A DNA stretch of 40,358 nucleotides, from positions 1 to 40,358 of the forward strand of contig MNCI01009112.1 in assembly GCA_015680685.1 (NCBI GenBank), given 5' to 3'. This DNA comes from Gnetum montanum (Eukaryota > Streptophyta > Gnetopsida > Gnetales > Gnetaceae). A model generated the notes under the pieces. It saw only the letters and a program-made list of their open reading frames with translations. It had not been told where the DNA came from and searched no databases. This document shows, piece after piece, positions 22,377-32,533 of this stretch (positions within the stretch are counted from its first letter, which is position 1; every line of letters starts with the position of its first letter). A program made the position numbers and the translations under genes.

Positions 22377-22459
22377 TGTGGTGTTTCATTGGCTCCTCTT
22401 TGTTAATGCTTGGAGGAATCAACCCGAGAAGCATCAACAAAGAAGTGCAAAACACCACA
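22377..22459. other. Long hairpin enclosing the PPT and LTR edge (element C)
   Basis: Outer arms TGTGGTGTTT (22377-22386) and AAACACCACA (22450-22459). Inner arms 22398-22411 and 22429-22442 pair at 13 of 14 positions. The polypurine tract AAAGAGGAGCCAA is at 22389-22401 (minus). Compared with element A, at least three stem base pairs have changed on both sides. Confidence 0.75.
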
Positions 22460-23440
22460 AGCAACTCGGTAGAGACCCTATCCGTAGCCACGTGACCAAA
22501 CATCATCGCACCATGTTCAGTAGTACATGGGATCGGGAAAGTGAAATTTGTGGCTCGTAGGAAAATGAAGATTGTGGGGATCGATCACTGCCCAAGGGAT
22601 TGCACTTGGGAAATGGGATGCTCGGGTGTGCGGCATGCTGATCCTTATCAATAGCCATTGTTTAGCAGACTCAGAGTTCAGACATGCAATGTGCGTCCTT
22701 TTGCAGAACAAGACTCTTGGTTAGTGTTCAAGAGAATTTGTTGGCAAGACCAAAGCCACAGGAGGATGTGTTACATTCTTTGGAAGAACAAGGTCCATGT
22801 TTAGTGTTTAGGGGGAACCTGTTGGTGGAGAGCCAAAGCCATGCAATTGGATGTTTCTTGACCGTTTTGGACATGAGTACTTGGTTTTGAGACAACTGCC
22901 TTCCCGCCTGGGGCTTGTGTGGGAAGTGCCTCGTTTTTATTGAAGAAGATTTGCTTTGATCTTGTACTCATGCTCAATTGCTATGTTGTGTAGTGCAACT
23001 GCTTTAAAGTGTTACAGTGTGCAATGTTATGCGCAAAGTTTTGAATGGATTCGGGTGTATCAGAGGTGCGGTTGAGTAAAGTGTGTTGGTAAATGGATAG
23101 GGAATAAATCAGGGGATGGGGATGTACATAGTAAATGGTTTGATTTAGCCTTGCCATGTGTGTTGTGAACATTGTCCCATCCTGCTGCTTGTGATGAAGT
23201 GCATCCTTGTGCAAAAACCTCTGGGTGTCATCCTGCAAACACAACTCTAGGGAGACAAGAAAACCATGAATGAATAAGTGAGCTTAGGCTTGAACTGCTA
23301 CAAATGGAACAAAGATACTGGGGGAGATTTTGAGCACTGTGCATGAACGGTAGTGATGTTGATGAGATTGTCCGATGGCGGGCGATGCAGTGATTCTGAT
23401 GGATGAATGTGGCCACGGTTTGAGGAACCAGAGATGAACT
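22460..23440 (-). other. Element C 3' untranslated region
   Basis: No convincing reading frame. It contains two imperfect direct copies of a roughly 60-bp segment near 22704-22765 and 22786-22848 (shared pieces GAACAAG, TTAGTGTT, CAAAGCCA). Confidence 0.45.
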
Positions 23441-23824
23441 TGCCAGTTTATAGTCGTAGAGGACTATCATGGGTTAGTTTTATGTCAGAACTCATTGGAC
23501 ATTGCTCATTTAGCGTCGTGGCAGACGTTACGTTGCAAGTATCTAGTCTTAGCGGACCATGAAGAGGCAAACTAGTTTATAGTCTTAGCGGACTCTGGTG
23601 AATGTGATGGGGCAGTTTCACTGTCATGCTGGACGGGTGCTAGTTTATCGTCATTGCAGACACTGTGGGTATCAGTTTATTGTCGTGATGCCAGGACAGG
23701 CTGTGGCATCAGTTTTAAGTCATGATCCAGGATTTTTCTGTGGTATCAGTTTACCGTCATGATTCCAGGACGAGCTGTGGTATCAGTTTATAGTCATAAT
23801 TCCAGGACTTGCACGTACCTGTAC
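23441..23824. repeat. Mini-hairpin array after integrase (element C)
   Basis: Units on plus: ATAGTC-gtagag-GACTAT (23450-23467), CGTC-gtggca-GACG, AGTC-ttagcg-GACT, GTC-attgca-GAC. These are followed by four longer-loop units of the form AGTTTA..GTCATGATTCCAGGAC. Same order and orientation as in element B (39960-40358, inverted in the window). Confidence 0.8.
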
Positions 23825-24990
23825 TTACACTAAGACGTAGAAAAATTTCAGGAACACATGATTGGTTGGATTGGCAAGCTCGTTTCCTTCCATGTGAGCT
23901 AGCTTGAATGCTGCATTGTCAAATGCTTTAGTGACCAAGTAAGGTCCTTCCCAATTGGCTGAGAATTTGTCCGGGTGTTCCCAAATAGCCTTAAGCACAA
24001 GGTCACCTTCTTTGATAGGGCGCTTGTTGATGTTATGCCGATGTCGCTGCCGTTGTTGTTTTTGGTACCATTCAATCTGATCAAGTGCACGTATGTGTTC
24101 TTCTTCCACCGAGTCTAGGTCAATGATACATAGATCATTGTTTTGGGCGTCGTCGAGGAGTTCGGAGAGTGTGATCCTTAAAGATGGTACCTGTAATTCC
24201 AAAGGTAAAATAGCTTTTGAACCATAAACTAGACTATATGGTGTTTTACCTGTTGATGTTCGGTGCGTAGTACAATATGCCCACAATGCGTATATCAATT
24301 GCTCGTGCCATTTTCTTTTGCTTTGGGTAAGCATTCTCTTAAGTATTGTAATAATTGTCTTGTTTGTTGCTTCCACTTGCCCATTGCTCTGAGGATAGTA
24401 AGGGGATGAAAACGAGTGTTTGATCCCCAGACTGTCACAAAAGGTTTTTGTCTCGACACTGCTAAATTGTGGCTTGTTGTCAGTGATAATTGTCATGGGA
24501 ATACCAAAACGGGTTATAATATTTTCGAGAATGAAATTTCACATGTGTTTAGATGTGATTTTTCAAAGGGAGGCAGCTTCTACCCACTTTGTGAAGTATT
24601 CTGTCATGGTTATAATAAAACCATGCCTCGCAGAAGATGAAGGTGTTATTGGGCCGATAAGGTCCAACCCCCACTTTTGAAAGGGCCATGTGATTTGCAC
24701 CATGTGCAACTCGTTCGGTGGAACATGGATTAGGTTACTATGTTTTTGGCAAGTATTGGATGTTTTAGCCTTGGAGAGACAGTCGTACTCCATGTGTGGC
24801 TAATAGTAGCCTAAGCATCTAATTTTCGTCGCCATGGATTTTGGCGCTATGTGTCCTCCGCATAGTACCTCATGTACCTGTTCAACAATGGTTTGAACAT
24901 CAGTACTACTAACGCATGTTAGCAATATTCCCTCGTAGGATCTACGACATAACGCATCCCCCACTAGGGTGTATTGTTTAGAGTGTTTTC
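23825..24990 (-). pseudogene. Element C integrase
   Basis: Zinc region VHEVLCGGHIAPKSM...SNTCQKH (first Cys of CX2C is Ser here). Core LDLIGPITP (D), TIITDNKPQF (D) and SNGQVEATNK (E), all three acidic residues kept. C-terminus KRPIKEGDLVLKAIWEHPDK...GPYLVTKAFDN and end NHVFLKFFYVLV. A frame change near 24500 and a stop after CLGYY break it. The stretch 24496-23825 is open for 223 codons, so this is the best preserved integrase in the window. Confidence 0.88.
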
Positions 24991-25900
24991 GCACTACATC
25001 CTTTTGTGCATTTGTTACATGTCGTGGTGTTTCGCCGCGTAGAAGGTATTCCTTTATGTCGTCGTACCATTCTATCACACGTATTGTACTAACAGATGCA
25101 ATCGGCAACATGTCGAGAGTATTAGTTATTGATTCGGCACAACTGATTACAGAGCTTGGTAATGCATGGAACATGTCTGACGATATGTTTAATGCTAATG
25201 TGGCTAACGCGTCTGCAATGGTGTTATCATTTCTAGAGACGTGTTGCACATTGATGTTTTCAAATAGCCTCATTAGGTGTTTTTCCAAGTCACATTATCG
25301 TTGTAAATGTTGGGCTTTACATGTATAAACATCTGTAACTTGGTTTAACATCAGTTGTGAGTCTCCTCTGACTACAAGCCATGTGATGTCTGAAGCCAGT
25401 GCTGCCGCAAGACCTCTAAGGAGACCTTCGTACTTTGCTATGTTGTTGGTACAACAAAAGTTGAAATGATAGGCAAAGGGTCGAATCTTCCCGGAGGGAT
25501 AAGTGATGACAGCGGCTGCACTTCCCCCTCGAGAGGTGGATGCGCCGTCGAAGTTTAGAATGGCATCGTGGTCATTGGGCACTATATCTATTGCACTTAT
25601 ATTCTCATCTAGGAATTCTGGCTCTATAGTCGCTTGATCATGCGTTGGTGATGTGGCCATTTGATTTGCTATGGCTTAACCCTTAACTGATGATTGCGCT
25701 ACGTAGTACAGGTCAAACTCGGCTATCATGGCTTTCCACCGGGCTATTCGACTTGTTTCGTAAATGTTCCCTATTATGGCTCTTAGTACATTGTCTTTGC
25801 AAATTATGTAAACCTAGTTACGGAAGAGGTAATGTCGCCATTTTCTTAAAGAAAAGACCAAAGCTAAACATGACTTCTCCACGTTGTTGTACCTTTTTTC
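24991..25900 (-). pseudogene. Element C RNase H domains (5'-truncated by element B)
   Basis: From the right: the end of the Ty3-type RNase H (25900 to about 25670, matching B 37889-38120), then the Tat-type second RNase H with AILNFDGASTSRGGSAAAVI, TNNIAKYEGLLRGLAAAL and RGDSQLMLNQVTDVY, then NTIADALATLALNIS. Interrupted once near 25290. The catalytic D in FDGAST is kept; AKYEG has Lys where B has AEYEG. Confidence 0.85.
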
Positions 25901-26039
25901 TAAAACACTACAAAATTTCAAGCTTGGTACTTCTCCAGCAAGAAGTAGGTCCTTGGGACCCACAGATGACCTCGGCTACATTTGGTGTCACACATTGCAA
26001 CTTTGGGGATCAAAATACTTAATTTTCACTAAGTATACA

Positions 26040-26410
26040 GTGGCAGCGTATACGCCCAAGTTCACACCCACAACGTATACGCCCGACATTCCCAGTGTAT
26101 ACGCCCAGCGTACACACCTCACATGTACGCTCGTCAGGCACAGCAACAGACGTGTACGCCTGGGGATGAAATCTCCAAAGACAGCATGAGAATAGCACTG
26201 AAGAGCAAGGATTGAAGCAAGTCGACAACCATCAGCGTATGCACCCCAGCGTATACATTCAGTAGCCATCAACGTATATGCCCCAGCGTATACGTCCAGC
26301 AGCCATCAGTGTATATGCCTAGCGTCCACAGCATCTACGCCCAGCACATCCAGTGTATACGCCCAGAGTCTACGCCTGCCTGATACAGCGTATACGCCCA
26401 GCGTATATGC
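26040..26410. repeat. GCGTATACGC palindrome cluster in element B U3
   Basis: Exact palindromes at 26046-26055 and 26388-26397, with many near copies (GTGTATACGCC, ACGTATACGCC), about one per 20-40 bp. It lies 100-470 bp upstream of the TATA box. Confidence 0.8.
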
Positions 26411-26509
26411 TTAGCAGATGTAATATATTGTACACTTGTAAATTTTACACCTTTTTGCACCCGGTCAACATCCACGTGTTGCCCAACCCGACTTTAGCGT
26501 AACAACTGG

Positions 26510-26517
26510 TATAAAAG
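26510..26517 (+). promoter_or_regulatory. TATA box of element B 5' LTR
   Basis: TATAAAAG with flanks conserved in C. Genomic RNA would start some 25-35 bases downstream, near 26545. Confidence 0.7.
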
Positions 26518-27103
26518 CCCCAATTTTCCACTTGATCCAGGTCGGTTGGCAAAAATCCCAGAGCATACCAAGGAGCAATTACACTGCGCAATAGAGCTAA
26601 AAACCTTTTATGCTGGAAAACCTTGTACGCTGAGCATAAAATCTCTATGTCGCGCCTACAGTGTGAACCAACCCAGTCATCCTTGCATCCACTCGGGCTT
26701 TTTGTCCACCTTGTGTTTCATCACAATTGCGTTAGACCAGTGCACTGTACTCTCATCCTATAATACCATTGTTACATCTTCTTCATAAAATTGTTTACAG
26801 TTTACATCAATTTTGTGCATGTGTTCTGTTTACGCTTGTTTATGCTTATGCTCTGTTCGTATCTGCTACGCTGTTTATGCTCTATTTTACGCCCGCTACG
26901 CCGTTTATGTATAACCTAGCGTATAGCACTTCAGTGTACGTTTGGGGAAATCTTTGTCTGATCCACGTGCGGACCACCCAAGGTACTCTACCTTCATTCA
27001 TTCCAGCTCACCCTCAGGCGAAGGTAGGGTCTTCTGTGCGTGTCTGGTGATCCCACAGTCTCTGTTTCCTTCCAGCCGGAGACCGACGATTTCAGACAGT
27101 ACA

Positions 27104-27126
27104 GAAATTTGTGCTAAAAGGAGGGC
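27104..27126 (+). other. Primer binding site region of element B
   Basis: Directly after the LTR end CA. Reads GAAATTTGTGCTAAAAGGAG then GG. Alignable with element A's site; tRNA not assigned. Confidence 0.45.
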
Positions 27127-27794
27127 CCTGCCTAAAACCTTACTCGCAAACTTCCCAGCATTTACGCTGTTGAAAGTTTACGCCGCCGACCACACATTCG
27201 TGCTAAAAACATTTCAACGTTTATGCTGCTCAGTTTGAAAACCCAGTCTGCAAACTGCCCAGCGTCTACGCTGTTCGCTGTTTACACTGCTCCTGTCAAA
27301 ACTTACCCTGCAAAATCCCCAGCGTTCACGCTGGTAACCATATACTACATCTTACGCTGCAGATTTTCCTTACGGCCTACATAAGATTGTTAAATTTTAC
27401 ACTGCATATTTTATGCCATAGACTTGTTTACGCTACTGTCCATTTACACTACGCCCTTTACGCTATAGACCTCGTCTACGCTGTATACCCACTTTGTCCC
27501 TGCTATTCTGTCTACGCTGCATTCCGTAGATTTTCGTTACACTGCCATATGTTACGCTGCACTTTATACGCTGTAAACCTATCTTACGTTGTACCCTGAC
27601 ACTGTATACGCTCTCTAGCGTATACGCTGAGCCACTTTCGTCGTAGACTCGTCTACGTTGACCATATACGCTATGTACATACATGCTGTATACGCTGTCA
27701 TTATACACTGTTAGTTGAAGCGTATACAGGGTATGCTGCACGGTACATTAATTTCACATTTCTAGACCATGTCGTATATCCTCAACCAATCATC
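27127..27794 (+). repeat. Leader with TACGCTG-type repeats (element B)
   Basis: About 670 bp of untranslated leader made largely of irregular repeats of TTTACGCTG, TCTACGCTG and TATACGCTG, including an exact GCGTATACGC at 27618-27627. No ORF comparable to the Ogre extra ORF1 was found here; open frames in either strand reflect the repeat composition. Confidence 0.7.
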
Positions 27795-30235
27795 ATGAAC
27801 CCTGTAAACACCACCACTGCCACCACTCAAGTCACTAACATCATAGACACCATGGCTGTCCAACAGCCCGTCGCGCAACACCCAGGAGTACAACCCACAA
27901 CGGGGCCTTGCCGGTCCCTAAGGTTGCAAGGGAGGAATCCAACCTCTAACATTATAACCCAGGACTAGTATAACTTCATATGTCTGAAGATGCAAGCTGG
28001 CCTGGCCGTAGATCGAGACGAAATGGAGGTAAAGAGGTAATATGAACTCTTCTACAGGGGGACGCGAGTTCATCCCCTCTCCATACGATATAATCCCTAT
28101 TCCAGAGCAATACTCAGAGCTCGTCTCATAACTCCTTCTGCAAAGGAGTCAGTCGTTGGATCAGCCTGTGCTAGAGCCCCAAGTAGAAGAAGAGGACGAA
28201 TTCGCTGCTCAATCTGAACATGAGGACTCCTACCACACTCTTATCCCGCAAACACACATTAACCTCATGTTTCATCCGGGTACAGGGGAAATCATGCCCC
28301 TCCAGCATCTCAGGTTCACCCAGGCCCAAGCACCGCCACCAGAAGCATCAGCGCTAGTGCATATTCCTCCCCTGAGCGACCCCCAATTCAACACATTCCC
28401 TCTCGCAATCATCCCCGCCGCAACTGCAGGCCCGTCCTCACAAGCACCAACCCCGCACCATAACGTGGGGGCAACCTCCTCGCCTCGAGTGATAGAGATG
28501 CCACACATGATACCAGCATCCATGCCCGCTCACTACATCCACCACATTCAAACGCATGCCGCCCCCTCGACTGCCGTAACCCAACAGGGAGTCCCTTCAC
28601 AAAACGTGGTTGGGCAATGGCCAACGATGGGTGTGCCGTCACATCAACCCTCTCACCACAATGTGCCATCTCACGCATTTCCACCAGTTAACATTCCCCA
28701 AATACAACCACAACCACAGCAGCAACAACCTCCCATATATAATGTGCCATCCCTAGTGCCACAGGCTATTCACATCCCACAAGTACAACCCCCCGTTGCG
28801 CAGCTTTCAGCATTTGAACCCGCCTTTCAACAATCTAACCTATACCCAGCACCACACCCCCAAACCGTCACCTCGCCTAACACTCAAGACTGGGCAGATG
28901 TAAAAAAATTGATGCAAGAACTAACTGATGAGGTTAAACGCCTCAAAATAGCCAACGGGGAGTTGAAGGTAGTGGGCTTTTACCACGATGACCCCATCAA
29001 CTCTTCCGTCTTGCCCTTAACCTTGCCCAAAGGTGTATCGTTGCTGATACTAATCAAATATAATGGGGAGACAGACCCCAACACTCATTTAATAACATTT
29101 AGATTAGAATGCGCGTTACTCCAAGCATGGCCCCATGCCATTCTGCGAGTGTTCCCCATGTCCCTCACGGGGAGAGCACTTGATTGGTACCAGGCCCTGC
29201 CGAGGAATTCCGTCTTCTCCTTGGAAGACTTATTACACACCAGTTTGTGACTAGGTTCAAGTACAACTTGAAACCCGAGGCCACACTGGACAGCCTCATA
29301 CAGGTTAAGCAAGCACCACTTGAACCTATACAGAAATTCATTCAGAGGTGAAGTGCTGCTCTCAACGAGCTACATGAGCCAATCTCCCAGACCTACCTAC
29401 TTACTATTCTAAAACGGGTCGTAAATGACTTCTTTAAATCCAAGTTGTACTATCTCAATGCACGTAATCTTAACCAGGCTTTTGTACAAATTAAAAATAT
29501 AGAAGAGGCGGCTCAAAATAGCCATGATCTTGCATACTTGGCCTTCAAGAATCAACATAGTAAAAAGGATAAAGAGAAGGCTAAAGCAACTATAGAAGCA
29601 ATAGTAGAGACACAAGCAGACATGGCACAACGAAACAAACTGCCAGTAGCTCCCACTAACTATAATAAACCTGCTCCCACGACCATGCTGGAATTGTCAT
29701 CATCCCAGAACCCAATGCTAAATCGTACGAGAAAATTTGAGAGGAAAGAGCCCTCTCAATATACACCCCTGCCAATGAAACCATCCCAGCTATTCGACCA
29801 ACTTTTGAAGGCTGGGCTAATGAAACATAAACAGTTATCCCCCGCGGCCATCCAGAGACATGACCGGTTCTGTCAACTCATTCAGAACCCGAGCCTAGAA
29901 ACACCGGATGAGCCTCCCATACCCAAAGGTTTTAGAATGGATCGCTTCTGCGATTACCATTAACGCAATAGGCACAGTACAGATTACTGTTTCACCTTGA
30001 AGCAGGATATTCAGCGAATGATCGACGAAGGCCAAATCACCTTTGATGAGGCCAACCCAGTCCAACGAAAGAATCAAACTATGGGGATGTACAAAGACCC
30101 TCTGAATACCAAGGAGACATCGTACGTTATCAATACAATCTACTTTGATGATGATTCCGAGACACCCAACATTAACACTGTCTACCCTGAATATAAACAA
30201 GAAACACCTAATAGTTCGTTCGTAGTTTAGGTTCC
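27795..30235 (+). pseudogene. Element B gag
   Basis: Structural protein forming the particle. Likely start ATG 27795 (MNPVNTTTATTQVTN), then stops and a frame change before 28156. The frame 28156-29250 is open: acidic start, a Pro/Gln/His-rich middle, coiled segment DVKKLMQELTDEVKRLK, then VVGFYHDDPINSS...LIKYNGETDPNTHLITFR and MSLTGRALDWYQAL (capsid). A frameshift near 29250 is followed by FVTRFKYNLKPEATLDSL...IQKFIQR-stop and an open stretch 29445-29963 ending in the knuckle FCDYH-stop-RNRHSTDYCFTLK (CX2HX4HX4C), then YKDPLNTKETSYVINTI. Whole gag about 800 codons. Confidence 0.85.
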
Positions 30236-30660
30236 TCTTGCTGTGTCCATGCCCACGCCTCAACCACCACGTGCCCCGCAGCAGCCATACGTTGTCCATG
30301 TACCTTCGTCCATACCTACATCCTTAAAGCCACCAACCGCTCATACTCGGCCTACCCCTTTTGTAGTCCGAGTACCACCCACCGTCGCAACAGCGGAGGT
30401 CCAACCTCCACCAAAACCAACCCCGTACGTTGTTAGGACACCCGAAAGGCCTAATAATTACCAAACCTCCACCTCACAAGTGCAAGGCAAACCTAGCCCC
30501 TACGTCATTAGGGTCCCTGGCCAGCTTTTGGCTCAACCACTTCCCACTGTGCAACCGCAACCCCGCCCAGCTCCATATGTGGTAAGAATCCCAAGGTAAC
30601 CTGAGGCTCCAAGACCAGCTCCACCTCCATGCCACACATGAGAACGCTTAGCGGATAGGC
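30236..30660 (+). pseudogene. PYVVRVP repeat linker between gag and protease (element B)
   Basis: Open stretch 30243-30599 with five spaced copies of P-[YF]-V-[VI]-[RH]-[VIT]-P: PYVVHVP, PFVVRVP, PYVVRTP, PYVIRVP, PYVVRIP, each 18-26 residues apart in Pro-rich sequence. Element A has degenerate counterparts (PFVLKVT, PFVLKTT, LFVIRGP). Possibly processing or docking sites within the Gag-Pol polyprotein; this is inference only. Confidence 0.7.
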
Positions 30661-31830
30661 TTACACGTGAGCGCATGGAGAAAGAGCACCAACGGTTAGC
30701 TATGGGGCCACCTAGACCCACTCCACTTAACGCCATACCCATGACACAACCTAACAGTAAACCAAACGCAGGTAACGAGGGTGAACCATCAAAAAATCAT
30801 GAACCATCTAAAACGACAGTGCTGAGAAAAAATGATAGGCCACCGAAACACGAAATAAAACTGTTGGGCCCAATGGACCCAGTCACTGTTGATGCAAATA
30901 CCCCCAATAGTAGAGACTTCACAACAGCCTTGACACAAGTCACCCAAGCATTGAAGCAAAAGAACACTTCATTAAGCTTGTATGACTTGGTCTTAACATC
31001 CCAAACACATCGGGAAGCTTTAGTACGCATGTTAACGTTGATCCCGGTAAACGAGGACTTGCCCCCAAATGAACCCTCCATTCATGCGGTAATGTACTCA
31101 CCTCACGGGACCACTCCTAAACCCTTAAGCTTCCATGATGACAACATTAAGGTGGACAAGAAAATAGGGGAGATAACAACAGTCCCCATGTTCATAATGA
31201 TATGCATAAACCAGTTCAAGATACATAGAGTCCACGTAGATGATGGAGCTGCCACAAATGTTGTACCATACCCCATCGTTGAACAACTGGGGCTTACTGA
31301 GTTAATTAAACCAACCGCAACTACATGTTTAAAATCATTCAGCGGGTCACGCGTAATGGTAAAAGGCACAATAACCTTAGATTTCATAGTAGGAGACTAG
31401 TTCCCCACATCTGCCGACTTCCTAGTGGTCGATGAAATGCCAGGATTCAACCTAATATTGGGAAGACCCTGGTTGGCCCAACTGAGAGCTGTCTCCTCCC
31501 CTATACACCAAGAGATTCACCTTCCTTATCAGGGTGGTGAAATCATCATACATGGGGAAGCAGCTACTCCTATCATTTCATCACACATGGACACAGACCA
31601 GGGCTCAGAGGTCGAGCTCGAAAAGCCTAGCTGAAATGACAAAAATCTGCAACCACCGGTAAGCAGTAAGCCTTTAAACACGGAACAAGACCCACCTAAA
31701 ATAGAAACACCTGTGTCTAATATTGTACCTACAGCTTCTAAATTAGAGACTAACACAGAATTCGCCACAACTACCGAGACATCTAAAAACACTAACACAA
31801 GAATTGTTGTTCAACGTGATCAGCGAAGGG
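30661..31830 (+). pseudogene. Element B protease region
   Basis: Charged segment LTRERMEKEHQRLAM, then KHEIKLLGPMDPVTVDANTP, TQALKQKNTSLSLYDLVLTS, the active-site region HRVHVDDGAATNVVPYPIVEQLGL, then MVKGTITLDFIVGD-stop at 31398, MPGFNLILGRPWLAQL and SSPIHQEIHLP. Aspartic protease of the plant gypsy type (D-x-G-A with a downstream ILGRPWL). A single stop splits it. It continues to MDTDQGSEVELEKPS-stop (31634) with further Thr/Pro-rich codons to about 31830. Confidence 0.85.
31655..31666 (+). other. Candidate sense 5' splice site after PR (element B)
   Basis: CCG|GTAAGCAG with GT at 31659-31660, just past the end of the protease frame. If paired with the acceptor at 36470 it would remove the whole spacer with the antisense gene. 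Chosen by consensus only; no counterpart was located in element A. Confidence 0.3.
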
Positions 31831-31917
31831 GATGCTGAATACAAAATCGTACTAGCGATACACCCCCTGACATGAAAATAAAAATAATCAAAAAATAATT
31901 AAAATAATACCATCTCG

Positions 31918-32180
31918 CTTTGTCCGAAATGACGTTAAACTACACGCAGTCCGAAATGACGTTAAACTACAACACCAAAAAATATATATATTAAAATCAC
32001 ACTCCAAGTCCAGAATGACGTTAAACTATCATATTTGCAACGACATAAAACTAGCCACGATCAGCAATGATCAGTTGACCGAGAAATCTATTCGCATCCT
32101 TCAAAATATTCCCTGATTACACTGGGGCCCGAAATGGCCATAAACTACACATGGGGGCCCGAAATGGCCATAAACTAGTA
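31918..32180. repeat. Mini-hairpin array between PR and the antisense gene (element B)
   Basis: Five units. On plus: GTC-cgaaat-GAC-GTTAAACT (twice, from 31922), a third GTCCAGAATGACGTTAAACT near 32010, and two GGCC-cgaaat-GGCC-ATAAACT units at about 32125-32175. Antisense to the element they read AGT-TTA-stem, as in all other arrays. It follows the antisense gene's 3' end by about 250 bp. Confidence 0.75.
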
Positions 32181-32431
32181 CTTTGTTTTCGTTTATCTTT
32201 TATAATTACATTTCAGCATTACACTTAAAACAGAAAAATGAACCAAAACATTTTACATTGCCGTGTCGTGTTTATAATTAAACTCAAAATCAACAAAAAA
32301 TTTCTTACATGTAATTAGGTACAATTACAAGTGTTTACTGTTTTCGTCCATCTCAAAATTTTCAAGTTACAATTCCTGTATAAATTTGAGTCAAAAACAT
32401 CAAAAACAAAAACAACTTTTTAATCAAAACA
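32181..32431 (-). other. Region downstream of the antisense gene (element B)
   Basis: A+T-rich, no reading frame. Likely 3' untranslated part of the antisense transcript, before the hairpin array. No clear polyadenylation signal singled out. Confidence 0.35.
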
Positions 32432-32533
32432 CTAAGCATCTGGAACCGGAGGGTCATCCCCATTAGATCCACCAACATCAGGGGCCCCTGCTCCACTGGG
32501 GCCAGCTTCTTGGGCATCGCCACCACCTTCCTC
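32432..32533 (-). CDS. Antisense gene last exon (element B)
   Basis: Acceptor TCTCTTTTTGTGTTTTCAG ends at 32534, a near-perfect site. Thirty-three codons, EEGGGDAQEAGPSGAGAPDV then GGSNGDDPPVPDA, and TAG at 32434-32432. Acidic and flexible. Phase 0 as in element A. Confidence 0.7.
   Translation of the reverse strand, partial: EEGGGDAQEAGPSGAGAPDVGGSNGDDPPVPDA

Larger units (their letters stand above)
21174..22388 (-). repeat. Element C 3' LTR
   Basis: Plus TGTACC at 21174 gives a minus-strand CA end; the minus start TGAAACACCACAAAATTTC is at 22388, next to the PPT. About 1.2 kb, matching element B's LTR (25901-27103) throughout. TATA box at 21760-21767 and a U3 cluster of GCGTATACGC palindromes (21840-22255). 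Confidence 0.9.
21174..25900 (-). mobile_element. Element C: Tat-group retrotransposon, 3' part
   Basis: Inserted into the 5' LTR of A. Minus order: RNase H, integrase, hairpin array, 3' UTR, PPT, 3' LTR. The upstream half is missing because element B sits at 25901; the remainder should follow B's 3' LTR beyond the window. C and B are about 90-95% alike in shared coding parts, so they are two members of one family, and both are far from A. Confidence 0.85.
25901..27103 (+). repeat. Element B 5' LTR
   Basis: About 1.2 kb, collinear with C's LTR. Starts TAAAACACTACAAAATTTC (C: TGAAACACCACAAAATTTC) and ends ...CAGTACA. U3 carries the GCGTATACGC cluster (26040-26410) and TATA at 26510-26517. The R/U5 part contains TTTACGCT-like repeats. 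Confidence 0.88.

Noticed and set aside
22388-22459. LTR start at the outer hairpin arm (TGTGGTGTTT) instead of TGAAACACC
   Set aside because: Element B's LTR homology starts exactly at the TGAAACACC position, and a purine tract directly precedes it in both A and C.
21174-27103. C and B as one inverted product of self-integration or strand switching
   Set aside because: B begins at the exact LTR terminal base, and shared parts differ by several percent, so two separate insertions are simpler.
27387-27741. Short open frames in the element B leader as an Ogre-like extra ORF1
   Set aside because: They consist of translated TACGCTG repeats, have no counterpart in A, and are short.
28272-28684. 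Minus-strand open frames over the gag Pro-rich region
   Set aside because: Shadows of the gag frame caused by GC-rich, proline-rich codons.
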